From positions 135,737,988 through 135,801,987 of the forward strand of contig JASDDO010000001.1 of assembly GCA_030015575.1 (NCBI GenBank): DNA of 64,000 bases, written 5' to 3'. The notes under the pieces were generated by a model, which was not told the origin of the DNA, did no database searches, and saw only the letters and a program-made list of their open reading frames with translations. This DNA is from Agapanthus africanus. Lineage: Eukaryota > Streptophyta > Magnoliopsida > Asparagales > Amaryllidaceae. How positions within the stretch are numbered: position 1 is the stretch's first letter; each line of letters starts with the position of its first letter. This document shows positions 22,400 through 33,027 of this stretch, piece after piece. The position numbers and the translations under genes are program-made.

Positions 22400-23395
22400 A
22401 GCCATAGCTCTTTTATTGATGGTGCGCACGTCTGTATGAGGTGTGCATCAATATGAGATGCGCATACGCATGTGTATGTGGTGCGCATCTAGGGTTAAAG
22501 CATCCCCTGTCTTGATGAAATTTCATATTTTTCAAGAAGTTGGGACGAGAAAGGAATTCTCGTTGGTTATTGGGAACCGCCACCTCTATGAATACATTGA
22601 GGAATTACAACGCCGTATATCAAAGGTGTAGAAAGATGTACCCTTGAATCAAATCCCGTTTATGAGGGAAGAGAAAATGTTAGAATGTTGGCTTCTTGGC
22701 GAACTTATATTTAATATAAAGATCGTTAGTCTTATATTAGACTAAGATCAACTTAGATGATATCGATGAAAGATCATTAGTCGTATGTGAGACTAAGATC
22801 AACTTAGAAATATGAGCTAAGCATCTTTAGTCGTATATGAGACTAAGATCAACTTAGATATCATGAGCATATATTTGAAGGATCATTAGTCGTATATGAG
22901 ACTAAGATCAACTTAGATATCATGGATTAAGGATCATTAATCTTGTTTTAGATTAAGATCAACTTAAACATTCAGCTAAGGGCCATTAGTTATATTTAGG
23001 ACTAAGGTCAACTTAGATATCATGAGCATATAGGCCCATAGAAGTTTAAGCTTCACAAACTTAGCCAATTTGGGGCTAAGTATTGGGTTTTTATATCACC
23101 CAGTAGTTCTAAGCACTCAAACATATGACGCTTACATATGTATCATGTGATGCGTATGTCTTCTGCTTCTGGGGCGCTCACGTGCATATCACGTGATGCG
23201 CATGTCTTCATGCTTCTTGAGTGCTCACATGAATATCACGTGAGGCGTACCATCTTCCGCTTCTTGGCGCATGGGTCGCTGGTACATCTTCATCGGCGCA
23301 TATGCTTCTGGTGCATATGCCCATATTAACGCATCTCTATATGGCGTATGCCCATTGGTGTATATGCCTTTGGTGCATGGACACTTAGGGTTTTT
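22400..23395 (+). repeat. GTGCGCAT/ATATGCC motif-rich block
   Basis: Many GTGCGCATC, ATGCGCATA, TCACGTGATGCG and GGTGCATATGCCC motifs, especially 22420-22495 and 23120-23390, interleaved with hairpin-repeat cluster B. The same motif family occurs at 14410-14750. No gene recognised. Confidence 0.5.
22720..23035 (+). repeat. TTAGTC/GACTAA hairpin repeats, cluster B
   Basis: Six imperfect units of about 55-65 bp, each with TTAGTC..GACTAA arms, then GATCAACTTAGATATCATG. Confidence 0.8.
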
Positions 23396-23399
23396 TGAT

Positions 23400-24300
23400 A
23401 GAGATTAATCTCTGTATATTTTTCCTCTGAAACTTAAGTTTCATATCAAGCTTAAGCTTCTATTAATGGCTATTTTGACCATTAACAATTTTAAGATCAT
23501 AACTTTTGTGATCTTGCGTCCTTTTTTGTACCCGGTTCATAAAGGGGCTGTTTGAAGTATAACTCCATCATCTTTACATAGGGATGTTTCAGGTCATTAG
23601 AGTTCTGTTCATCATGTTCAGGAAGAAAACTTAAGTTTTCTCTAAATCTTAGATCTTAAGATTAACATCCCTCCATGAGAGCTGATCTTGACTTAAGGAT
23701 TTTAATATTTGAGATGAACTTAAGTTCTTGTGAAAGTTAACCTTTTTCTATATGAAGCTTAAGCTTCTTTTAATGGAGATTAATCTCCTATTTACCTCGG
23801 TTTCTTGAAAGAGTAAGAACATGAGAGCTTTGATAAAAGAGAACTTAAGTTCTTTATCAATCTTATGGGGGGGGTCGGTTGTATTGAGAATTGATTTCTT
23901 GGGGTCCCTTATATAAGGGATAGATTTTTGTTGGGCAAGTTGAGACAATCTCTCTTTAAGATTTCTCTAATTGATCTTAAGCTGAGTCTCGGGTGCTTAA
24001 GCATTGTTGGATTATATATCCGAGGGCCTTTATTAACCCATTTGGTATTTTCTTTGTTTAGAAAATATATGATTGATCTTTTGTTTAAAAATATATGAAA
24101 AGAGTTGATTGCATATAATTGATATCAGCTCGGATGCTTAACCACCGTTGGATTATATATCCAAGATTTTTCTGTGAACAGAAATTTTATTTCTTTGCTC
24201 AAGAAAGATATGGATATTATTTCTTGTTAACAAGGCAAAAATCTTTCTATTTACAAAGATATGGGAAATTAATTTCCTAATATAGCTTAAGCTATAATGA
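23400..24300. repeat. Block of small palindromes with a duplicated GGATTATATATCC motif
   Basis: Many short perfect palindromes (AAGCTTAAGCTT, GAACTTAAGTTC) and two copies of a segment with GCTTAA and TTGGATTATATATCC (about 23993 and 24135). A third copy, with GGATTATTTATCC, flanks element 2 at 35227. No gene recognised. Confidence 0.5.
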
Positions 24301-24544
24301 GGCGAAAGCTTCAAAGATCTGGCGCATTTATGCTAGCTCTAGAGGGCATTGGTGCATGCTATAGGCAGTGCCATTGATCCTTTGGTACATGGACTTAATT
24401 CCTTTTCGCCAATTAATTTGGTGGGAACAAATGTAAACTTTAAGCCAATTTTTTTTTTGTCGGGAACAAATACCCTCCACTACTTTGCCCACGTAAGTAT
24501 GTACATAGGTTAAGTAGTGCAAAGTAATGCATCACCATAGATTT

Positions 24545-25130
24545 GATGGCTTAGGAAACAGATTTAGGTCCCTGTTACCCAAGGCTTTTTCAATCTTCAT
24601 GATCCGTAAGGGTCCCGTAAAGTTGTTTTCTCCCTACGAGTCGAGAGGATATCATATGTGTATATTCTCCATAGGAATCATGGAGATCCTTAAGTGTATT
24701 TCGTCTTGTAAGTCGTAAGGATCTTACAAGAATGTTTTCTCCTTACAAGTAGAGGGGACATGTAATTGGCTTCTTCTCCTCATCGGTAGCTTGGTTAGCC
24801 AATGGAGGATGTCTTTCATGCAACTTTGTCGTATGTGGCCCATGAAAAGTATATGGTAGTCAGTATGGAGACAGTCCGTAGGGCAGCGATGGCTTAGGAA
24901 ACAGTTTTATAGATCCCTGTCACCCAAGGCTTTTCAATTTTATGAGTCATGAGGGTTTCATAAAGGTATTTCTCCCTACGAGCCGAGAGGATCTCATAGG
25001 TGCATTTGCTCCTTAGAAGTCATAAGGACTCCAAAATGTCTTTTCTCTTGAGAGTCGTAAGGATCTCACAAGAGTGTTTTCCCCTTACGAGTCGAGAGGA
25101 CTCATAAGTGGCTTCCTTTCCTCGCTATTT
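24545..25130 (+). repeat. Imperfect direct repeat of about 250 bp (offset about 343 bp)
   Basis: GATGGCTTAGGAAACAG at 24545 recurs at 24888, and the following 240 bp are alike in order, including CCCAAGGCTTTT, CTCCCTACGAG and GTCGTAAGGATCT. Each copy also has internal TCCTTACGAGTCGAGAGGA subrepeats. Confidence 0.75.
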
Positions 25131-25384
25131 GTGCTGGAATGACTTGGTTTAGTTTATTTACCCGTTCCGGAGTGTTTAGTTTACCCTTCCCTTAGGCATA
25201 TGGATAAACTCATCCAAACATTAAACATACATAAACCCTTTTATCATAGGAGTCCGTTGGGTTTGTGGTGCTGGGTTTAGTTTATCACACCGTTACGTCA
25301 GCCGATTTCTTCTCGATCCATACCCACTCGGGTCACTGATTCGAGTAGCTGCGTATTTTCTGTATCACCCAACCCTTCCAATGC

Positions 25385-25910
25385 AGGATACAACGTCTCC
25401 AGTAATCTTTTTAGGCTAGGATATCCATGTTGCCATCAGAAGATTCAGCGTTAAGACATAGCCGCATCTATCTGAGGTGGGATAACATCCAATGGTCTTT
25501 AGGCTTGCATATCTTGCCATCAAGACCTGAAGCTAGGAATATGTCGTAACTTCTCTTTTGCTTTGATGATGTCGTGTCGATTCTTCACTGAAGGAGAATA
25601 AACATCCATATGATCTCTAAGCTGTATATATCGCCATTGAGATTTGGAGTTAGGAATTTGCCATCACTCCACTTTTTCTTTGGCTTCTTAGAGCTTTTAT
25701 GACGTCACGTCTGCACCCTGCTGTAATAAGAAGGAACGTCGAGATAATCTCTAGGCTGTAGATGTTGCTATTGAGATCTGAAGCTCGGAATTTGCCATCA
25801 CTCCACTCTTTCTTTGGCTCCTTAGAGCTTTATTGACACTACGACTGTACTTGCTGGAGTAAGAGGGACGTCCAAATAGTCTATGGGTTGTATGTATGCC
25901 ATTAAGACTT
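25385..25910 (+). repeat. Tandem array with units of about 100-133 bp, five copies
   Basis: Unit starts (ACGTCCAxATxGTCTxTAGGCTGTA type) are near 25388, 25486, 25603, 25735 and 25868. The last units are about 132 bp and share GGAATTTGCCATCACTCCAC, CTTAGAGCTTT and GCTGGAGTAAGA. Confidence 0.8.
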
Positions 25911-26095
25911 GGTTCTTCGTTTGGTGAAGCATGGAGGAAAATATGGTTTCCTTTCTTTTATTTGTGCCCATAGATTGCATACAAGAGTCAGTATTAACCT
26001 ACTGGTAGGGTGAAAATTCCATACATATTTCTTCTTCTTTTTATATCTGTGATGCTCTATCATTTCAGCTTTTCCTATCACGAAAGTCGAGATTG

Positions 26096-26235
26096 CCCAA
26101 TCATTTCGGCTATTTATTCGCGGTCGTCCAATCATTTCGGCTATTTCATTTTATTTTTATCCGCTGATTTTTATTACGAATTGCCCAATCATTTCGACTA
26201 TTTCATTTTATTTTTACTCGCTGATTTTTATCTAA
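26096..26235 (+). repeat. CCAATCATTTCGGCTATTTC tandem repeat, three copies
   Basis: Copies begin near 26096, 26126 and 26184. The last two also share CATTTTATTTTTA and CGCTGATTTTTAT. Confidence 0.75.
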
Positions 26236-26400
26236 GGATCATTAGTCTTGTATGAGACTAAGATCAACTTAGGTAACATGGGCTAAGGCATGGACTAAGG
26301 ATCTTTAGTCGTATATGTGACTAAAATCAATTTAGATATCATGAGCATATATTTGAGGGATCTTTAGTCGTATAAGGGACTAAGATCAGCTTAAAACTAT
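26236..26400 (+). repeat. TTAGTC/GACTAA hairpin repeats, cluster C
   Basis: Three further units of the same family as clusters A and B. The composite element 2 begins just after this cluster. Confidence 0.75.
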
Positions 26401-26404
26401 GATT

Positions 26405-28310
26405 TGTTAGTGATATGTATGCCGTAGAGGCCATTACTGTACATACGATGTATATTGTAGTGGATGCTTAGACATATATATGGAGGACTTTCTTGCTCGG
26501 CATGATAGTATGCTATCTGGTTGCTTTTTATCTTAACATGTACTCTGATTGTCTCTATGTTATATGTTGATGAAGCCCTTAGGATGAGTACTTGACTACC
26601 AGGACTATGATGCAGATCATACTAGTGGGGACAGTGTAGTCGCTAAGCACATCCTTCAAATGTTCCTAGTTGTAGGTGTATCGAGACAGGGCATCGATAT
26701 ACCAGAGTAGACTAGCGTATAGCTTCTCGACCCATACAGATGGGCGATGGATGATCCCATATCCATTGGTGTTTGATATCAGAGACAATATACGGATGCT
26801 CAGTGGAGACTGGGTACACTGGACGGACTCGCCGAGAACTCCCAGATGGTGTTATACCTCACATCAGATGGCAGTTATCTGGTGACACTGGTACAGGTTA
26901 GTCTGTAGATCCGAGATCGTCATAGAGTCTTGTGTGATTCCCACTGTGCTTTGATTTCCACCTTACCACATTCAAGAGAACGTGCAAAACAGTGGCTTTT
27001 GGGTACAGTCCCGAGTCATATGGAGGCAATGAGCGATAGGAGGGGTTTCGTCTCTCCCGGTATTTGGAGTTGATGTTGCGCTGTGCTCGATTGGCTATAA
27101 CAGGAAGTCCTTGGCCAAGGCAGCTTCAGAGATATACTGGTAAGTGTTATCAGTAGTTTCTCGACCCGTTATAAGCCTCATATCGACACGACTTATCGAG
27201 TTACTGGGGTCTGACGTTTACCACCAATAGACGAGATATGCGACATATCAGAAGAAGAGACCGGACTGTACGGTAGTGTTACTGATTGGATTCACAGGAG
27301 TGTGAGAAGGCTTGCTTGTTGATCTTCTGATCGCTCAATACCCGGGTGGCCGTTACGTTTAGCAGACCGCTTGTGGCTTGTGGGTGTTTGATATGATCAT
27401 CACCTACTGTCGGCATATTGACGAGTCTTTTGAGTCCTACACAGGGGTTTTCTGGCTCAAGCGAAACGGAGTAGAAGCACATATGTGATATGTACAGGAC
27501 CGAGATTGATACGATATGAGATACCGTATTCTATTCTTGCGATTTGTGACATTGGTCGGTTATATGCGATATAGCCGGGTTATCGGATCAAGTGTTGATT
27601 CGATAAGTTGTTACACATGATATTAGTCAGTTATATGTGATATAGCCAGATTATTAAATCAAGAGTTGATTTGATAATCTAATGTATAATTATATATTTG
27701 ATATCTTATATTACATTAACTAGTATTAGCTCACTTATGAATTCTTTTCTCACTAGATTGTGCACATTGTATATATGTGATATATGCAAGTGTACATGTT
27801 TGTATCATGCTTGATGATATATACAAGATGGGTGTATGAGACTTAAACCATATTAAGGTTAAATTAGGGTTTATTTATTTCTTAAGGTTTAACAAAAGAG
27901 AAAGACTTAGTCAAAGTTCTCAAGCTTACATGAAGCTTGTAGAAACATTGACAAAGTCAACTCTTTTGTCATTATTTATGATATTTAGTTAACCCAACCC
28001 TTAACCTTATAGCTTGGTTAATTCTCTGCATGGGTGAAGCATGAGGGCTTAACTCACCAATGGTTGCATTATTCATTTGAATTCTCATATGATGAGTTCT
28101 ATCTTCATCTTCTTCTTCCTCTCAAAAGCTTTCTAACTCTAATGGAGGTATGAGAAAAAGTGTGAGAAAATTAATTCTAAAGTGAGCTCACTTCCTACTT
28201 CATCATCCTCTACGACTTGCCATTTAGTATAGGGTGTTCTCTTCACAAAGTTATTGACCTAGTGAAGAAATAGCTTGGGTTAGTGTCTCCTCGACGTAGA
28301 TCATCTTCGG
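26405..28310 (+). repeat. Copia LTR in plus orientation, truncated at its inner end
   Basis: It starts TGTTAG and runs through sequence that is the reverse complement of the element 1 LTR as far as CGTAGATCATCTTCGGC, where about 290 bp that should reach the PBS are missing. It joins directly to the 3' end of the oppositely oriented pol at about 28310. Confidence 0.85.
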
Positions 28311-30784
28311 CCTCGAAATCTCTTGAACTGTATCTGGGGAATGGCATTCGTGAGTGGATCCGCTGTGTTGTTCTTCGTGTCAACTCTCCTGACCTCGATC
28401 TCCCGGCGATCAACTATCTCCCGGATCAGGTGATACCGCCTCAGAATATGCCTGGATCGCTGCTGGGACCTGGGTTCCTTGGCCAAAACCACCGCTCCAT
28501 TGTTATCACAATACAAAGGTATTGGATACTCAATGGATGGAACCACTCCAAGTTCAGTTATGAACTTTTTCATCCAGGCAGCCTCTTTGGTAGCATCGTT
28601 GGCAGCGATGTATTCAGCCTCTATCGTCGAGTCTGCCACGGTTTCTTGCTTGGAACTCTTCCAGCATACCGCCCCTCCATTGAGGGTAAAGACAAATCCC
28701 GAGTGCGACTTAGAGTCGTCCTTATCACTCTGGAAGCTCGAATCGGTAAAAGACACCAATTGGAGTTCTCCGTTACCATACACCGAGAGCATCTCTTTAG
28801 GCCTTCTCAAGTACTTGAAAATGCTCTTCACAGCTGTACAGTGACTCTCTACAGGATCTGCTTGATACCTACTCACTACAATTAGTGAGTGTACTACATC
28901 GGGTCTGGTATATAGCATCGTGTACATGATAGAGCCTACTGCCGAAGCATAGGGTATCCCTTGTATGCGAGCTCTCTCCAAATCAGTCTTGGGAGACATC
29001 TCTTTAGAGAGAGTGAGTCCTGAAATCATGGGTAAAAACCCACGCTTGGATTCTTCCATACTAAACCTCTTTAGTATGGTGTCAATGTAGCTGGATTGGG
29101 ACAATCCCAGTATCCGTTTAGATCTATCTCTAGAGATCTTAATCCCCAAGATGTATGAGGTATCCCCTAGATCTTTCATTGAGAATCTTTGTGATAAGAA
29201 GAGCTTGATCGATTGCATCATATGAATGTCATTTCCTATCAAGAGTATGTCATCCACGTACAATACGAGGAAGACAACCTTACTTTCTGCCACCTTCTTG
29301 TATATACAAGGTTCATCTATGTTTTTGACGAAATCAAACTCTTTGATAACGACATCAAAACAGATGTTCCAACTTCGCGATGCTTGCTTTAACCCGTAGA
29401 TGGATTTAAGCAGCTTGCACACCTTTCCGCTGCTCCCACTATCTACGAAGCCCTCTGGATGAGTCATGTACACGCACTCTTCCAAATCACCATTTAGAAA
29501 GGCGGTTTTAACATCCATTTGCCAGATTTCGTAGTCATGGTATGCAGCAATGGCAAGTAGGATCCGGATGGACTTAAGCATAGCCACTGGAGAAAAGGTT
29601 TCGTCATAATCCACACCTGGTCTTTGACGAAAACCCTTTGCAACAAGTCTAGCTTTGAAAGTCTCAACTTTTCCATCTATACCAAGTTTCTTCTTAAAGA
29701 TCCATTTGCTCACAATGGGTTTTACCCTTTCAGGAGCAACTTCCAAAGTCCATACTTTGTTGGTGTATATGGATTCCATCTCAGATCGCATTGCATCCAG
29801 CCATTTCACAGAATCTCCACTCGTGATGGCCTGCTCGAAGCTAGTCGGGTCATCGTCCTCCATGATGCAATCTTCGCTTCCACCATCAATGAGAAAACTG
29901 TAGTATCTCTTAGGTGGATGAGGAACCCTACTAGATCGGCGGAGAGGCTGAGGTTCGTCGGGAGCCATAAAATCCTCTGGTTCTACTAAATCATCTTTCG
30001 TAGTTTGTATTGCTGGAACTTCTTCCAGTTCTACCTCTTTACAACTAATTTCCTTTGCAAGAAATTCCTTTTCTAAAAAGGTGGCATGTCGAGAAACAAA
30101 TACCTTTTGTTCCTCAGGGTGGTAGAAGATATACCCGCGCGAATGTTTGGGATATCCAATAAACTTACACAGAAAAGACCTTGCCACGAGCTTGTCCAGA
30201 CGTTTTGTTTTCATATATGTCGGACAACCCCATATCTTACTATAATTAAGATATGGTCTCTTTCCTTTCCATATCTCATATGGAGTGGTTGGCACAGATT
30301 TGGTGGGAACCATATTCAATAGGTCTGCAATTGTCTCCAGTGCATATCCCCAAAAGAAAATAGGCAACTCAGCAGTGCTCATCATAGAGCGCACCATATC
30401 TAATAGGGTGCGATTCCTCCGTTCCGATACACCGTTGTGCTGTGGTGTATACGGAGGAGTAAGCTGAGAGAGAATCCCACTCTCTTTTAGAAAGTCCAGG
30501 AACTCCATGCTCAAGTATTCACCTCCTTGATCAGATCGTAGGATTTTAATACTTTTACCCGTTTGGTTCTCGACTTCGGATTTATATTCCTTGAATTTCT
30601 CAAAATCTTCAGACTTGTGTTTCATCAGGAACACATGTCCGTATCTTGAGAGATCGTCAGTGAATGTAATGAAGTACGAAGAACCATATAATTTCGCCAA
30701 TCTTTCAGCCAGGCTAGTGTTGGTACTTTGAGGGAGGTTCCCCGTGCTTTCGCTCAAATTACATTCACTGAAAGATGCCCTCAA
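28301..30784 (-). pseudogene. Copia integrase(partial)-RT-RNase H of element 2
   Basis: An uninterrupted frame of 827 codons. It enters the integrase core just before the YFITFTDD motif, so gag, protease, the zinc site and the first catalytic Asp are missing. The second Asp (residue 85, in RSDQGGEY) and the D,D35E Glu in SERRNRT remain. RT (QMDVKTAF, YVDD) and RNase H (YCDNNGA) are complete in sequence and without a stop. The first 33 residues come from the duplicated leader junction at 30687-30868 and are not native. The C-terminus runs into the inverted LTR and ends in RGRR instead of the usual SSWP. No working element, but the open RT frame suggests a rather recent rearrangement. Confidence 0.9.
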
Positions 30785-30868
30785 ATTACACCCTATAATT
30801 TCGCCAATATTTCAGCCAGGCTAGTGTTGGTACTTTGAGGGAGGTTCCCCGTGCTTTCGCACGGACCT
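30687..30868 (-). repeat. Duplicated segment with inverted insert at the gag-protease deletion
   Basis: A block of about 70 bp (ATAATTTCGCCAAT.. to ..CCCCGTGCTTTCGC) occurs at about 30687-30757 and 30798-30868. Between them lies TACATTCACTGAAAG, the reverse complement of bases near 30657 (TCAGTGAATGTAA). Confidence 0.8.
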
Positions 30869-33014
30869 AATTAAAATAAACCTCGTTTTCCCAGAGGCAT
30901 AACCCGTAAACACCTTTCTAGACACCTACTTGATCGGCTAATTGTCTTGTGTAAAACTCTCCCAGGAGTAACTCTTACTCGCAGTGGGTATCGGGATCCA
31001 ACTATCTCATAGAAAGTATGCAATCTCATTGCAAATTTCAACACTTGAAATTCCCGATAATATTTTGCCCCTAGCGTCCTATGATCTTGACGCAGGCCAA
31101 CAAACTATAGTACGCTAGGCAAGTTCAACCCGTCATTTCCTGATTGAATTAAACCCACCCGCACGACCCTTGACACAGGCCAACAAAGTCGCACGACTAC
31201 CCTAATCCAATCTCATCTTATGCTGAAGATAAGCACTAGTTAGCCACTGCACACTACGCCTTGACGTAGGCCAACAATCGTAGCACGAATACTAAGTGTT
31301 ACTTCTCTGAAATGACGGAGGGCTGCGACAGATTTTTCAGAAAACCTTTTGCGTAATGAACTTGATATCGTTGTAGAATCGTGTGATTTTGAAAAGGAGT
31401 GTTTTCGAGACTTTCACTAGTTTTGCTAAAGAGACCACTCCCGGTGAAGGGATCTCGGCTCTTTTCTTATCGAATAAAGTGCAGGATATTTCATAAATAT
31501 CACTATGCAAAGTAGAAACTATAAAAGCAACCAAAAGACAAACCGAGTGTTGTAGCATCTGCTAGTTTCTTTAAAGAGGTCACTCCCGGTGAAGGGATCT
31601 CTGCTCTTTCCTTATCGAATAAGGTGATGAATATTCTACAAGGAATACCGTTATGCAAAGCAAAAACTAGAGCTACCCTTTTTGAAAATTTGATTCTACA
31701 ACATCTTTTAGGTTTCTTTTCTTTCATTAATCTCATTAATGAAGTCCCATCATTTATGCTTCCTAAGCATCACAGAATAAACGAAAATACAACGTACGCT
31801 TATGCCACCCGCATTCGCCACAGTGTCCCATTATGCACCGTTAGGTTACTTAACTAACGGCATAGCGGGACGGGACTAGCGCGGGTGCAAAATATAAACA
31901 ACGTCTACTATATATCTCATATATAATGTATATCCATTCGTCTCAGAATCCACAGTGATCACATCACAGAGCAGCAGAAGAAACATATGAAATATTGGAT
32001 ATACTATGAGATCCGTGTTTTATTCTGAACCTGTATAAAACACGGATTCCACGGTCGCGATGAATAGCCAAACCCACATCCTTAGACCCCTACGAGAGCG
32101 GCAAGCAACCCTACCAATTCTAGAGTTAGGAGACCCCGACTCGACTCCACGAGTTGGTCTCCTACTGGACTCTAGAACCCGGTTACTTGTGCTCCCCTCC
32201 TTGGGTCTATCCTAATGCGGAAAAGTAAATAATATACAACAATGGTGACATCATCCTCAACCCGGAAGTGCCTAAATAAAAGAATATTACATACAATTAA
32301 TTTTACATGAATGAAAATAAAAACTCTCATCTCACATAAAACCCCGGCTATTCAAAACGCGATGATCCAATATAACATATCACAGCAACACATAACATTA
32401 CATGTCATCAACGTAAGTAAATATGTGTATCCCAATTGTCGTTGACATATAGCAACGAAACCGGCGATACACCACATATTACACTTACGGTCGCAGAAAA
32501 GAAAATGTCAAACCACAACATTTGGAATCCATAATAACCTTAGACATCATAAACCCAAAATATCACATACTTTGGATTTCATGCCTATCTATATGAATTC
32601 CACATATTGTATCACATTCCACAAATAGCCAGACGATGTTAAACCTTTCGATCGAATCAACGAATTCCCAAAATTTCCCAGAAAATCTCAACACTTGAGC
32701 AGTATTAAAAATACCCAGAAGCATGCCCCAGTACCTATGATCCAACAGCTGAAGGACCCGACCTAAGCCTCTCAAGTGGCGCCGCGGATCCGACGCCAAA
32801 ACCATGTTTTGGCCGCGGATCCGCGATCACTTAGACGAGTTAGGATTTCATTCTTCAGGTGTGTCTATAGAATTACCTGCATGATTTTCTGAATATTTTT
32901 AACATGGAAAAATCCAACTTTTTGAAAAATTTCCAGAGAGGGGGTCCGTTTTGGGTTTTCGGGGTTCGATCGGAATTCTAATTTCGTCTAGACAACTCCT
33001 AATGCTCTAGCAAG
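30869..33014 (-). other. Leader of element 2
   Basis: Colinear with the leaders of elements 1 and 3: the GACxxAGGCCAACAA motif repeats (31090-31280), a 146-bp duplicated module (31425 and about 31569), the hairpin at 31839-31859, and AT-rich sequence toward the PBS. No gene. Confidence 0.75.
31839..31859 (-). other. Leader hairpin, element 2 copy
   Basis: CGTTAG/CTAACG stem with a 9-base loop, equivalent to 5447-5467. Confidence 0.7.
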
Positions 33015-33026
33015 GCTCTGATACTG
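33015..33026 (-). other. Degenerate tRNA-iMet primer site, element 2
   Basis: The plus strand GCTCTGATACTG differs from the canonical GCTCTGATACCA at two bases, one base before the LTR. Confidence 0.75.
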
Positions 33027-33027
33027 C

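Noticed and set aside
22139..22488. Cys/Val- and Tyr/Ile-repeat proteins on both strands
   Set aside because: Translation of the CATA/CA/TA microsatellite.
21830..23035. CRISPR-like array of palindromic repeats
   Set aside because: Spacing is irregular, units drift, there are no unique spacers or cas genes, and the DNA is from a plant.
28283..28885. 200-codon plus-strand frame
   Set aside because: Antisense shadow of the RNase H region of element 2; no independent evidence.
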